A stretch of 47,470 nucleotides of DNA from Bacillota bacterium (GTDB taxonomy: Bacteria; Bacillota; Clostridia; Lachnospirales; Anaerotignaceae). Both the position numbers and the translations under genes were made by a program. The DNA is taken from assembly GCA_017534115.1 (NCBI GenBank), contig JAFWDD010000051.1, positions 1 to 47,470 on the forward strand, read 5' to 3'. Every line of letters starts with the position of its first letter. Positions within the stretch are counted from its first letter, which is position 1. Shown here piece after piece: positions 33,023-41,521 of this stretch. The notes beneath the pieces are model-generated. The model was given only the letters and a program-made list of their open reading frames with translations, did no database searches and was not told where the DNA came from.

Positions 33023-33230
33023 AATAAATTTACCTCCGTGTATTTTCTTTGTATGTTTATTTTTTTAATATATTTACGAAAACGATCCAATCTAACTGCG
33101 CACATTTCCGTTGTATTTTCAAGGCTGATTTTTTCCGCCTTTATAATCTTTTTTCTTCCGCTTACGCGAAATTTCTGTCTGACTGAAGCGCTCTGCCCAA
33201 GGTCGGATTCCCGTGAGCTTATTTTCTCTT

Positions 33231-34565
33231 TTATCTGAAGAACGGCATTCTCAGTCCTTTTCTGCCCTTTTTCAGATTGCCCATCTGCTTCATCATCTTT
33301 TTCATTTCCTCGAACTGCTTGACCAGACGGTTTACCTCCGCGATGGACGTTCCGCTGCCCATGGCGATACGTTTCTTTCTGGGTCCGTTGAGAATGGAAG
33401 GATTTCTCCTTTCCTCCGGAGTCATGGACTGGATTATAGCCTCTATATGACCCATTTTCTTGCTGTCGAAGTCATCTGGATTAACTTTCATCTGTCCCAT
33501 TCCGGGAAGCATTCCGATAAGGTCCTTCAAAGGTCCCATCTTCTTTATCTGCTGAAGCTGTTCCAAAAAGTCGTCCAGTCCGAACTCGTTGGACATGAGC
33601 TTTTTGCTGGCCTCCAGAGCCTGCTTCTCGTCAAAGTTCTGTTGAGCCTTCTCGATGAGTGTGAGAACATCGCCCATTCCCAGTATCCTCGAAGCCATTC
33701 TGTCTGCGTGGAAGACTTCAAGATCCTCCATCTTCTCGCCCATACCTACGTATTTGACAGGTCTGCCCGTAACCTTTGAAACGGAAAGAGCCGCTCCGCC
33801 TCTGGCATCGCCGTCCAGTTTGGTAAGGATTACTCCGCTGATTCCAAGCTTTTCGTTGAAAGCTTCCGCGACAGTGACTGCATCCTGACCGGTCATGGCG
33901 TCCACAACAAGAAGTATCTCCGTAGGTTTCACAGCCTCTTTCAATGTGAGAAGCTCGTCCATAAGCTCCTCGTTTACGTGGAGACGTCCTGCCGTATCCA
34001 GGATGATAACGTCGTTTTTGTCCTTCTCCGACTGCTCGATAGCTTTTTTGGCGATCTCCCACACAGGGTACTGGTCGCCCATCTCAAAAACGGGAAGATT
34101 GTAGTTTTTGCCCACAACCTGCAGCTGTTTGATAGCCGCCGGACGATATATGTCGCAGGCTACCAGAAGGGGATTTTTGCCCTGCTTCCGCAGAAGGCCT
34201 CCCAGCTTGCCGGCTGTCGTTGTTTTACCAGCTCCCTGAAGACCTACCATCATATAAACCGTAGGCGGATGCTTTTCGAACACCAGCGCGCTGTCCTCGG
34301 AACCCATAAGGTTTATAAGCTCCTCGTTTACTATTTTTATTACCTGCTGTCCGGGATTAAGTCCTTCCAGAACTCCGCTGCCCACAGCTCTGTCTGTAAC
34401 GGTTTTGGTAAACTCCTTAACTATTTTGAAGTTTACGTCCGCTTCCAGAAGCGCTATCTTGACCTCACGCATGGCCTCCTTAACGTCCTTCTCGGAAAGA
34501 ACTCCCTTGCTTCTTAACTTTTTAAAAACCTCCTGAAGCTTTCCCGATAAACTCTCAAAAGCCAT
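33231..34565 (-). CDS. ffh: Signal recognition particle protein Ffh
   Basis: The SRP GTPase that delivers membrane proteins to FtsY and SecYEG. The 444 residues show the N domain, P-loop GLQGAGKTTTAGKL near residue 107, DTAGRL, TKLDGDARGG, and the Met-rich M domain (LIGMLPGMGQMK) that binds 4.5S RNA. It begins 12 bases after ylxM. Confidence 0.97.
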   Translation of the reverse strand: MAFESLSGKLQEVFKKLRSKGVLSEKDVKEAMREVKIALLEADVNFKIVKEFTKTVTDRAVGSGVLEGLNPGQQVIKIVNEELINLMGSEDSALVFEKHPPTVYMMVGLQGAGKTTTAGKLGGLLRKQGKNPLLVACDIYRPAAIKQLQVVGKNYNLPVFEMGDQYPVWEIAKKAIEQSEKDKNDVIILDTAGRLHVNEELMDELLTLKEAVKPTEILLVVDAMTGQDAVTVAEAFNEKLGISGVILTKLDGDARGGAALSVSKVTGRPVKYVGMGEKMEDLEVFHADRMASRILGMGDVLTLIEKAQQNFDEKQALEASKKLMSNEFGLDDFLEQLQQIKKMGPLKDLIGMLPGMGQMKVNPDDFDSKKMGHIEAIIQSMTPEERRNPSILNGPRKKRIAMGSGTSIAEVNRLVKQFEEMKKMMKQMGNLKKGRKGLRMPFFR

Positions 34566-34577
34566 AAAACGGTCCTC

Positions 34578-34928
34578 CTAAATCAAATCAACTATGGATG
34601 AAGCTATGTCCTTAAGCCGGTCTATTTTCCCGCTTTCCTCCGGTTTTTCTCTCTGGATGTCCTCAAGAATTACCGTCATAGCCTCGGTCTTCTCCTTTAT
34701 TTTCAGGAATTTTTCCACCAGTCTGAGCTTATCCTCATACTCGCGAAGGGCTTCTTCTCCCCTTTTGAGCTGTCGGGACACGCCCTGACGGCTGATTCCC
34801 TCAATATCTCCGATCTCACCCAGTGAAAGGTCATCGTAAAAGTGCATTTCGAAAAGTTTCCTCTGCTTCTCGGTCAGAAGCTCGCCGTAAAAGTCGTATA
34901 ACAGCGTGTTTTCAAGAATTTTCTCCAT
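34578..34928 (-). CDS. ylxM: YlxM-family (UPF0122) DNA-binding protein
   Basis: A 116-residue helix-turn-helix protein with a sigma-70 region-4-like fold: YGELLTEKQRKLFEMHFYDDLSLGEI then a recognition helix in GISRQGVSRQLKRGEE. In Firmicutes it is always next to ffh and is thought to modulate SRP; details are lacking. The start at 34928 follows AGGAG; a GTG three codons earlier overlaps that site. Confidence 0.93.
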   Translation of the reverse strand: MEKILENTLLYDFYGELLTEKQRKLFEMHFYDDLSLGEIGDIEGISRQGVSRQLKRGEEALREYEDKLRLVEKFLKIKEKTEAMTVILEDIQREKPEESGKIDRLKDIASSIVDLI

Positions 34929-34995
34929 TTGACGCACTCCTCTTTATGATGTCAGCTCCCCAAGGGTGTAAACCAGTTTTGATTGATACCTGAAT

Positions 34996-35024
34996 ATTCT
35001 AACCTATTTTGACTGCGGTGTCAA
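34996..35024 (-). promoter_or_regulatory. Promoter of ylxM-ffh
   Basis: TTGACA (35019-35024), 17 bases, TAGAAT (34996-35001) on the minus strand. A CAACC-TTTTTT-GGTTG palindrome (35022-35037) overlaps the -35, and the motif TCAAAA-2-GGTT occurs on each side of the -10. Confidence 0.65.
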
Positions 35025-35053
35025 CCTTTTTTGGTTGAAAGGTATGGTTTTTT

Positions 35054-35531
35054 CTCTCCGAGGGCTCAGAAGCGCTGGCTATACCTCCGGCGGCTCAGGG
35101 CTCTGCCCTAAGAACTCGCAAGGGATTTCATCCCTTGACCCTGTGTAATAAGCATCGGAAGATTATCGGCTATATTCACTCTTGTGCCGAAGGCACTTTA
35201 ATTGAATCCGCTTGTCGGATTCTGGCCGAAACTGTGCATAATACACACTGTAAATCTTACAATGCCTGCAAATTCAAAAAACCGATAAAACTTTTCCCAA
35301 CTATATTTTGCACAATATCGCGTCCCGAAGGGACCCATCGCTTTGTAAAGCAAACTATCATCCGCCAAAGGCGGCAATCGCCGCGCCCCTTGGGCGTCTG
35401 TGCCGAAGGCACTTTAATTGAATCCGACTTCAGGCGGATTCTGACCATAATTAGCCCTCGCAGAGGGCGGCTTCATAGCGAAGCACTTCATTCCTTCATT
35501 TGCGAAGCAAACTTCATTAGGCAAAAAGCCT
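35054..35531 (+). repeat. Composite hairpin repeat, copy H (longest, three linker types)
   Basis: Starts CTCTCCGAGGG; includes CCTCCGGCGG, TCAGGGCTCTGCCCTAA, AAGGGATTTCATCCCTT, GTGCCGAAGGCAC and AATCCGCTTGTCGGATT. A unique insert at 35235-35397 holds an array of TCCCGAAGGGA, TTTGTAAAGCAAA, CCGCCAAAGGCGG and a GGGCG hairpin separated by ATCGC-like linkers. A second GTGCCGAAGGCAC starts a second element body with AGCCCTCGCAGAGGGCGGCT and the CTTCATT tail. Lies between divergent promoters. Confidence 0.85.
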
Positions 35532-35535
35532 CTTA

Positions 35536-35564
35536 TTGCGCCTTTGCCTCTCTTGTGCTATACT
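35536..35564 (+). promoter_or_regulatory. Promoter of the Memo-AMMECR1 gene
   Basis: TTGCGC (35536-35541), 17 bases, TATACT (35559-35564), just behind copy H. An ATGCCC-AA-GGGCAT hairpin (35587-35600) stands in the leader before GGAGG. Confidence 0.6.
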
Positions 35565-35623
35565 ATTTAAAATCAATGAATTTTTTATGCCCAAGGGCAT
35601 TAATATAAAGGAGGACATTAAGC

Positions 35624-36985
35624 ATGCCTGTTGTTTTCGGAATGGCTGTTCCTCATGAGCCGAATATACTTCCCGAGGTAAATCCCAACGCTCATCTGGA
35701 ATACGCAAAAACTTTACAAGCTTATGACGAGGCGGCGCAGAAACTGATCGAAAAGAACATCGACACCATCGTGATAATAAGCCCGCACTCCAAAAACTAT
35801 AACGGATATTTTTACTTCCCCACAGGAAACTGGGCAACCGGTTCTCTGGCTCCCTTCGGAGCGAGAAACGTGGCTGTCCGCGCTCTTTGCGACAGAGACA
35901 CAGCGAAAGACCTGTATCTTTACTGCGCGGAAAGCAAGATCCACGTAGGCTTCCACAAGACCATGACAAGCAAAATGCTGGATTACGGCTCCGTCGTGCC
36001 GCTCACCTTCGTGGCAAAAAGGCAGAGGGCCTTTGCCATTATCAGAATCTCCATCTCCGGACAGAGCATGGAGGACCATTACAGACTGGGCAAATGCATT
36101 TCCGACGTATTTTCGGGCTTTGACAACAGACGGGCGGCCATAATCGCCAGCGGAGATATGTCTCCCCGACTTTCCAAGGATTCCCTCATGGGCTATGCTC
36201 CCCAGGGCGCGGAGTTTGACAAGCGTATGTGCAATTACATGAAAAAGGGTGATTTCGAATCCGTTATCACCACAAAAGAGGATTTCTGCATTGAGTCAGG
36301 CGCCGATATATACAAGCCTTTGGCTGTTTTAGGCGGAGCTTTGGACGGAAAGGTATTCGATTCCGAGCTGCTTTCATACGAGAAGGTAAACGGCTCCGGT
36401 TTCGCCATCGCCACATACACTGTGGACGAGGAAAAGACTGTTGACCCCTACGCAATAGATCGTTACAACGAGTCGGAGTACGTGCAGATAGCGCGAGGCA
36501 CTCTGGAGACCTTCATTACAAAGAAACTGAAGAGGAAAATGTCAGCGCCCAGGAATATTCCCGAACGGTTCAGGATCAGGAGCGGTGTTTTCGTAACGCT
36601 CCGCTGGAGAGGAAAGTATATTGGATGCATGGGAACTATTGAGCCGAAAACATCCAGTATTTACAAGGAGATCATGGACGCCGTTGTATTCGCCGCCCGT
36701 GAGGACAAGTCCGGAAACCCCGTTAAGCTGTTCGAGCTGAAGGATCTGGACTACACTGTGGACGTAATTTCGCCTCTTGAGGAGATTTTCGATTTATCGG
36801 ATCAGGACGTTACAAAACACGGGCTTGTAATCGCCAATGGTAATATTAAGGCCGTTGTACTGCCCGGCGCCACGGGAATCAAGACTCCTGCCGACCAGGT
36901 GGATGACGTTCTGCGGAAGCTTAACGCCGATTCCATGAAAAGGACTTTTAAAATGTACAGATTCACCATCGACAGATATAAATAA
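35624..36985 (+). CDS. AmmeMemoRadiSam protein: Memo-like and AMMECR1 domains fused
   Basis: A 453-residue two-domain protein. The N-terminal part (about 1-275) belongs to the LigB-type extradiol dioxygenase/Memo superfamily: PHEPNILPEV and ISPHSKNY hold the likely metal-binding His residues, and GDMSPRLSKD and ESGADIYKP follow. The C-terminal part (about 285-453) is AMMECR1, with VFVTLRWRGKYIGCMGTIEP. The third usual member, a radical-SAM enzyme (AmrS), is not in this window. Ribosome site GGAGG is 9 bases before the ATG. The family is conserved from archaea to humans but its chemistry is still unsettled; only the domain calls are firm. Confidence 0.92.
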   Translation: MPVVFGMAVPHEPNILPEVNPNAHLEYAKTLQAYDEAAQKLIEKNIDTIVIISPHSKNYNGYFYFPTGNWATGSLAPFGARNVAVRALCDRDTAKDLYLYCAESKIHVGFHKTMTSKMLDYGSVVPLTFVAKRQRAFAIIRISISGQSMEDHYRLGKCISDVFSGFDNRRAAIIASGDMSPRLSKDSLMGYAPQGAEFDKRMCNYMKKGDFESVITTKEDFCIESGADIYKPLAVLGGALDGKVFDSELLSYEKVNGSGFAIATYTVDEEKTVDPYAIDRYNESEYVQIARGTLETFITKKLKRKMSAPRNIPERFRIRSGVFVTLRWRGKYIGCMGTIEPKTSSIYKEIMDAVVFAAREDKSGNPVKLFELKDLDYTVDVISPLEEIFDLSDQDVTKHGLVIANGNIKAVVLPGATGIKTPADQVDDVLRKLNADSMKRTFKMYRFTIDRYK

Positions 36986-36987
36986 GA

Positions 36988-37017
36988 TAAAAAAGAGCGG
37001 TTTACCGCTCTTTTTTT
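36988..37017. terminator. Bidirectional terminator after the Memo-AMMECR1 gene
   Basis: AAAAAAGAGCGG-TTTA-CCGCTCTTTTTTT: 6 G/C-rich pairs extended by A-T pairs, with a T-run on both strands. Confidence 0.88.
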
Positions 37018-37020
37018 GCG

Positions 37021-37295
37021 CTCTCCGAGGGCTCAGGGGCTCTGCCCCTAAGAACCCCGCAAGGGACTTCGCCCCTTGACCCCGTGTAGTATGTTTGGGA
37101 CGGTTATCTGCTAAAGGCAAGTTTTCCGAAAATCGAAATTTCGGTCGAAATACATGATATTTCAAGTACGTAGCACATAAATTAAATCTGCCGAAGGCGG
37201 ATTTTGACCTAAGCTGCGCCTGTGCAATTTCGCTGCTCGAAGAGCAATTTCGCTCCCAAAAGGGAATTTAGCTCGGCGAAGCCGCCTTTCGCTCC
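37021..37295 (+). repeat. Composite hairpin repeat, copy I
   Basis: Head CTCTCCGAGGG, AGGGGCTCTGCCCCT, AAGGGACTTCGCCCCTT, a GTACGTAGCAC variant, AAATCTGCCGAAGGCGGATT, then a linker array (37211-37295) of GCGCCTGTGC, GCTCGAAGAGC, CCCAAAAGGG and CGGCGAAGCCG separated by AATTTCGCT/AATTTAGCT. Lies between convergent genes. Confidence 0.85.
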
Positions 37296-37330
37296 ATAAA
37301 AAAGAGAACCGGCTTTATCGTCCGATCCTC
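37296..37330 (-). terminator. Terminator of trkA-trkH
   Basis: On the minus strand GAGGATCGG and CCGGTTCTC pair fully (two G-U pairs) around a 9-base loop, followed by TTTTTTAT. Confidence 0.75.
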
Positions 37331-37338
37331 TTTCCATA

Positions 37339-38823
37339 TTAATTAAACTCATCTTTAATTTTACCTTTTCGTCTTCCCTTATCTCCGCTGTGCCTCCATG
37401 CGGCCGGCATGATCAGCAGAAGCATAGGGAATACCTCCAGTCTTCCGGCCAGCATATCGAATATAAGCACCGATTTGGTAAGGACTGAGAAGAACCCGTA
37501 GTTTCCCATGGGTCCGACAAGGTCCAGACCGGGACCGATATTACTTATGCAGGCGATGACCGCCGTCAGGCTCGTTGTGGAGCTGTATCCGTTAAAAGCG
37601 ACTACAACAAACGAAATCAGAAGAATCATTATATACGCGCCGAAGAACACAAAGGCTGTTCTTTCCACGACCTCGCTTATGGGTCTGCCCTCAAGGGTAA
37701 TGCATTGAACGCTTCTGGGATGGAATATTTTGTAAACTTCCTTTTTAATGCCCTTAAGCAGGATTATAAGTCTGGAAACCTTTATTCCGCCTGCCGTGGA
37801 GCCGGCGCAGGCGCCCACGATCATTATGGCGACCAAAAGGGACCTTGAAAGCCACGGCCATGCGTTGAAGTCCGCCGACGAGAATCCCGTTGTGGAGATT
37901 ATGGAGCCGACCTGGAACGCCGCTGTCCTGAAGGCTTCGTATCCAGACGGGAAATGACTCATAATATTCATGCCTATAATGAAGACCGAGCATATTATGA
38001 TCAGAAGGTAGACCTTGACCTCTTCCATATTAAAGGCCTGCTTGAATTTCTTGGCTATGATGAAATAGTACATATTGAAGTTTATGCCGAAAAGCACCAG
38101 AAACACGGTTATTACATTCTGCTGAAGAGGCGTATACTCTCCGCAGCTGGAATTCCTTACTCCGAAGCCTCCTGTTCCGGCTGTGCCGAATGCGATTGCT
38201 ATGGAATCGAAAACCGGCATTCTGCAGGCTATCAAAAGTCCCATTTCAACAAATGTAAGCACCATGTATATTTTGTAAAGGAGCATTGCCGTTTCCTTTA
38301 TCTTCGGCACCAGCTTGCCCACCGAAGGACCCGGACTTTCCGCCCTCATAAGCTGTATATTCTGACCGCCTGCCAGTGGTATGATGGCAAGAAGGAATAC
38401 GATAACGCCCATACCGCCTATCCAGTGGGTAAAGCTTCGCCACATAAGACTGCACTTGGCCAGCGGCTCGACCGCGCTCAGGATACTTGCTCCCGTAGTG
38501 GTAAATCCGGAAACCGTCTCGAAAAGAGCGTCTATGAAATTGGGGATGTCTCCGTTTATTACAAAGGGCAGGCATCCGAAGGCGCTCATGGCGATCCAGC
38601 TGAGGGCTACTATAAGGAAGCCTTCTCTTGCGTAGTATCCCGTTTTCTTAGGCTTTTTCCTTCTGAATAATGTACCCACGGCAAGGGTTATAAGCATTAC
38701 GATCAGGAAGGCTATACCCTGTTTTTCTCCGTATATTATGGCTGTGATACAGGGAAGCAGCATAAACGCCGCCTCGATGGTCAGCACATAACCTAAAATA
38801 TAAATTATCGCTGCAACATTCAT
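37339..38823 (-). CDS. trkH: Potassium uptake channel subunit TrkH
   Basis: The membrane-embedded K+ translocating subunit (TrkH/TrkG/KtrB superfamily). The 494 residues hold about ten membrane spans and the four pore-loop repeats, visible as GFTTTGAS, GTAGTGGFG, STTGFSSADF and SNIGPGLDLVG. It begins 9 bases after trkA. Length suits TrkH rather than the shorter KtrB. Confidence 0.94.
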   Translation of the reverse strand: MNVAAIIYILGYVLTIEAAFMLLPCITAIIYGEKQGIAFLIVMLITLAVGTLFRRKKPKKTGYYAREGFLIVALSWIAMSAFGCLPFVINGDIPNFIDALFETVSGFTTTGASILSAVEPLAKCSLMWRSFTHWIGGMGVIVFLLAIIPLAGGQNIQLMRAESPGPSVGKLVPKIKETAMLLYKIYMVLTFVEMGLLIACRMPVFDSIAIAFGTAGTGGFGVRNSSCGEYTPLQQNVITVFLVLFGINFNMYYFIIAKKFKQAFNMEEVKVYLLIIICSVFIIGMNIMSHFPSGYEAFRTAAFQVGSIISTTGFSSADFNAWPWLSRSLLVAIMIVGACAGSTAGGIKVSRLIILLKGIKKEVYKIFHPRSVQCITLEGRPISEVVERTAFVFFGAYIMILLISFVVVAFNGYSSTTSLTAVIACISNIGPGLDLVGPMGNYGFFSVLTKSVLIFDMLAGRLEVFPMLLLIMPAAWRHSGDKGRRKGKIKDEFN

Positions 38824-38832
38824 AACTATCCT

Positions 38833-40197
38833 CTAATTTTTCGCAATTATATCTTCTATGTTTCCCAGACCCATATCCGAGGTAACAACTATTACGGAAT
38901 CGCCCTTCAGAAGCATATCGTGGCCTCTGGGGATAATGATCTTTCCGTCTCTGCTGATACCGCCTATAAGGACATCGGATTTTGTTTTCATATCCATAAG
39001 AGGTATCCCCGTTACTTTGGAATCGTTCTGGATATAAAACTCTACGGCTTCGGCCTTGTTGTCGTTGATTTTGTAAAGGGCCTCTATGTTGTTGCTGCCC
39101 ATGGAGTTCTGTCTGCCTCTTACATATTTTATAATATATCTTGCCGTCAGATGTTTAGGGGAGACCGTGCTTCCCAGATCCAGCTGGTTTATTACTTCGC
39201 CAAAGTCAAATTTATTTATCTTGGTAACAAGCTTTGCTTTTGAATGATTTCTGGCGAAAAAGCTCAGCATAATATTTTCCTCGTCCATATTGGTAAGGGC
39301 GATGAACGCGTCCGTGTATTCTATGCCTTCTTCCATAAGGACTTCTCTGTCCGTACCGTCGGCGCAGATAACAAGGGCTTCCGGCAGAAGTTCATTAAGC
39401 TGTTCGCATCTTTCCCTGTCCTTTTCGATTATCTTTATGCGGACTCCCATGTAAATAAGCTGCTGCGCCAGGTAATACGCGGTTTTTCCGCCGCCTACTA
39501 TCATGGCGTTTCTTACCTGATTGGTCCTGATTTTAATTGTTTTGAAGAAACGGGCCGTACTCTTTTTGTCGCCTACAAATGAGATAATATCCTTTGCCTC
39601 AAGAACAAAGTTTCCGTCAGGGATGATTATCTCGTCGCCTCTTTCAACAACACATACAAGGACATTGCATTTGAAATGGCCCGTAATATCCATAAGAGGA
39701 TGGCCCACAAGGACATTATCCTCGGGAAGCCTGAATTTCAGAAGCTCCATTTTGCCTCTGGCGAAGGTATCGATTTCAATAGCCGCGGGAACCCTAAGGA
39801 TTCTGGCGATTTCATCGGCCGCCGTAAATTCGGGGTTAATTACCATGGCAAGACCCAGCTCTTCCTTCAGAAAGCCTATTTCCTGGTTATATATCGGATT
39901 CCTTACACGGGCTATGGTTTTGCAGTTTCCTCTTTTTTTCGCGATAAGACAGCAAAGGAGGTTCACCTCGTCGGAGTCCGTAACGGCTATCATCAGGTCC
40001 GCATCCTCAACTCCCGCTTCCATAAGCACGTTATAGCTGGCGCCGTTTCCCGTTACTCCGAGGATATCATACTTAAGGGATATGTTCTCCACGTTTTCCA
40101 CCTTTGTGTCCACAACGGTAAGGTTATGGCCCTCTTTGCTCAGGTTATCCGCAAGGGCGTCGCCTACCTTTCCGCATCCCACAATAATAATATTCAT
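38833..40197 (-). CDS. trkA: Potassium uptake regulatory subunit TrkA
   Basis: The cytosolic gating ring of the Trk system. The 454 residues are two tandem RCK units, each with a Rossmann NAD-binding half (GCGKVGDALADNL at the start and GGGKTAYYLAQQL near residue 233) and a TrkA-C half. Opening depends on nucleotides in relatives. First gene of the two-gene operon, with two predicted promoters upstream; no c-di-AMP riboswitch was recognised in the leader. Confidence 0.95.
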   Translation of the reverse strand: MNIIIVGCGKVGDALADNLSKEGHNLTVVDTKVENVENISLKYDILGVTGNGASYNVLMEAGVEDADLMIAVTDSDEVNLLCCLIAKKRGNCKTIARVRNPIYNQEIGFLKEELGLAMVINPEFTAADEIARILRVPAAIEIDTFARGKMELLKFRLPEDNVLVGHPLMDITGHFKCNVLVCVVERGDEIIIPDGNFVLEAKDIISFVGDKKSTARFFKTIKIRTNQVRNAMIVGGGKTAYYLAQQLIYMGVRIKIIEKDRERCEQLNELLPEALVICADGTDREVLMEEGIEYTDAFIALTNMDEENIMLSFFARNHSKAKLVTKINKFDFGEVINQLDLGSTVSPKHLTARYIIKYVRGRQNSMGSNNIEALYKINDNKAEAVEFYIQNDSKVTGIPLMDMKTKSDVLIGGISRDGKIIIPRGHDMLLKGDSVIVVTSDMGLGNIEDIIAKN

Positions 40198-40261
40198 AAA
40201 AAATTCATTCCTGTCCTGTTATTTAAGAATAATAATCAAAAGTTCAAATTTATCCAGAATA

Positions 40262-40289
40262 ATTATATACCATTACGGGAATTTGTCAA
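40262..40289 (-). promoter_or_regulatory. Proximal promoter of trkA-trkH
   Basis: TTGACA (40284-40289), 16 bases, TATAAT (40262-40267), about 65 bases before the ATG. Confidence 0.6.
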
Positions 40290-40338
40290 AGCTCAGCCTT
40301 CCCATAGGGACTGTTACGGATAAATTCTTTCACAGATT

Positions 40339-40366
40339 ATTATACCTTATGCCGGAATATTTTCAA
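40339..40366 (-). promoter_or_regulatory. Distal promoter of trkA-trkH
   Basis: TTGAAA (40361-40366), 16 bases, TATAAT (40339-40344). Its transcript would contain a 9-bp inverted repeat (AATTTATCC, 40318-40326 with 40248-40256) enclosing the proximal promoter. Confidence 0.5.
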
Positions 40367-40444
40367 CACAACGTCATTAAGACAGCTGTTTTTCCGCGTG
40401 GTTTTCATGAATTTGCTGTTTTTTCAAAATATTTTTTGCGCTTA

Positions 40445-40473
40445 TTGAAAAGTACCGTAAAAAATAATACAAT
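40445..40473 (+). promoter_or_regulatory. Promoter of upp
   Basis: TTGAAA (40445-40450), 17 bases, TACAAT (40468-40473), about 80 bases before the start codon. No PyrR-type attenuator was seen in the leader. Confidence 0.65.
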
Positions 40474-40554
40474 AATAGTAAGAAAAATCAAAAAAATACT
40501 TCGGGCGGCAAAAAAAACAGCGTCAGACCCGAATCAGAAGGAGACATGAGGAAA

Positions 40555-41184
40555 ATGGGAAAATTACATATTATAGATCATCCTCTTATACAGCACAAAC
40601 TCACTATAATGAGGGATAAAAACACAGGTTCAAAGGATTTCAGGGAGCTTCTGGAGGAGATAGCTCTGCTTTTAGGCTATGAGGTCACACGGGATTTTCC
40701 TCTTGAGGATGTAGAGATAGAGACGCCTTTGGAGAAGATGACGGCTAAAACCATTTCCGGTAAAAAAGTTGCCATTGTGCCTATTTTACGCGCAGGCATC
40801 GGCATGATCGACGGGTTGGTACAGCTTCTGCCCGTTGCGAGGATCGGGCATATAGGGCTTTATCGCGATGAGACGACACACAAGCCCGTTGTATACTACT
40901 GCAAGCTGCCTTCGGATATTGATCAGAGGTTTGTTATTCTCACCGACCCTATGCTGGCTACGGGAGGCTCCGCCTGCGACGCTATTTCCATGCTGAAGGA
41001 AAGCGGATGCACCAATATCCGGCTTATGTGTCTGGTTTCCGCGCCTGAAGGCGTTGAAAAGGTACAGGCTATGCATCCCGATGTGGATATCTACACCTGC
41101 GCTCTGGACAGGTGCTTAGACGAAAACTGCTATATACGTCCCGGTCTCGGAGACGCCGGCGACAGGATCTTCGGCACGAAGTAA
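40555..41184 (+). CDS. upp: Uracil phosphoribosyltransferase
   Basis: Makes UMP from uracil and PRPP. The 209 residues are exactly the family length when started at [17 protein letters not shown]; an ATG three codons earlier lies too near the AAGGAG site. The PRPP loop is [13 protein letters not shown] near residue 128, and the C-terminal uracil-binding [10 protein letters not shown] is intact. Leads into two uracil-permease genes on the same strand. Confidence 0.97.
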   Translation: MGKLHIIDHPLIQHKLTIMRDKNTGSKDFRELLEEIALLLGYEVTRDFPLEDVEIETPLEKMTAKTISGKKVAIVPILRAGIGMIDGLVQLLPVARIGHIGLYRDETTHKPVVYYCKLPSDIDQRFVILTDPMLATGGSACDAISMLKESGCTNIRLMCLVSAPEGVEKVQAMHPDVDIYTCALDRCLDENCYIRPGLGDAGDRIFGTK

Positions 41185-41189
41185 AAAAT

Positions 41190-41487
41190 CTCTCGATGGA
41201 TTTAGGGGCTCTGCCCCTAAGAACCCCGTTTAGGGCTCTGCCCTAAAAACCCGCAAGGGACTTCGCCCCTTGACCCGTGTAATATGTCAGGGATTGTTAT
41301 CGGCTAAAAATATGCTTATCGAAAATCGAATTTTCAGCCATACTATACAACATTTCACGTGCGAAGCACTTTATTGAATCCGCTTGTCGGATTCCGACCT
41401 TAATTAGCCCTTTTTTAAAGGGCGGCTTCATTAGCGAAGCGGCTTCATTCCTTCATTTGCGAAGCAAGCTTCATTGCGCCGAAGGCG
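41190..41487 (+). repeat. Composite hairpin repeat, copy J (upp-uraA gap)
   Basis: Begins with a degenerate CTCTCGATGG head directly after the upp stop; TTAGGGGCTCTGCCCCTAA and TTAGGGCTCTGCCCTAA hairpins, AAGGGACTTCGCCCCTT, GTGCGAAGCAC, AATCCGCTTGTCGGATT, AGCCC...GGGCGGCT and the CTTCATT-linked GCGAAGC tail. Flanking genes and element all point the same way, so it is probably transcribed. Confidence 0.85.
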
Positions 41488-41521
41488 TCCGCCTTCCGCG
41501 CTCGCCAAAAGGAGGCCTTGT

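Noticed and set aside
37211-37295. CRISPR-like array
   Set aside because: The constant part is only 9 bases, the variable units are self-complementary, spacing is irregular, and no cas gene is near.
40198-40344. c-di-AMP (ydaO) riboswitch before trkA
   Set aside because: The conserved core segments of that riboswitch are absent; only a 9-bp inverted repeat was found.
40474-40554. PyrR-type attenuator before upp and the uraA genes
   Set aside because: No PyrR-binding consensus and no antiterminator/terminator pair in either leader.
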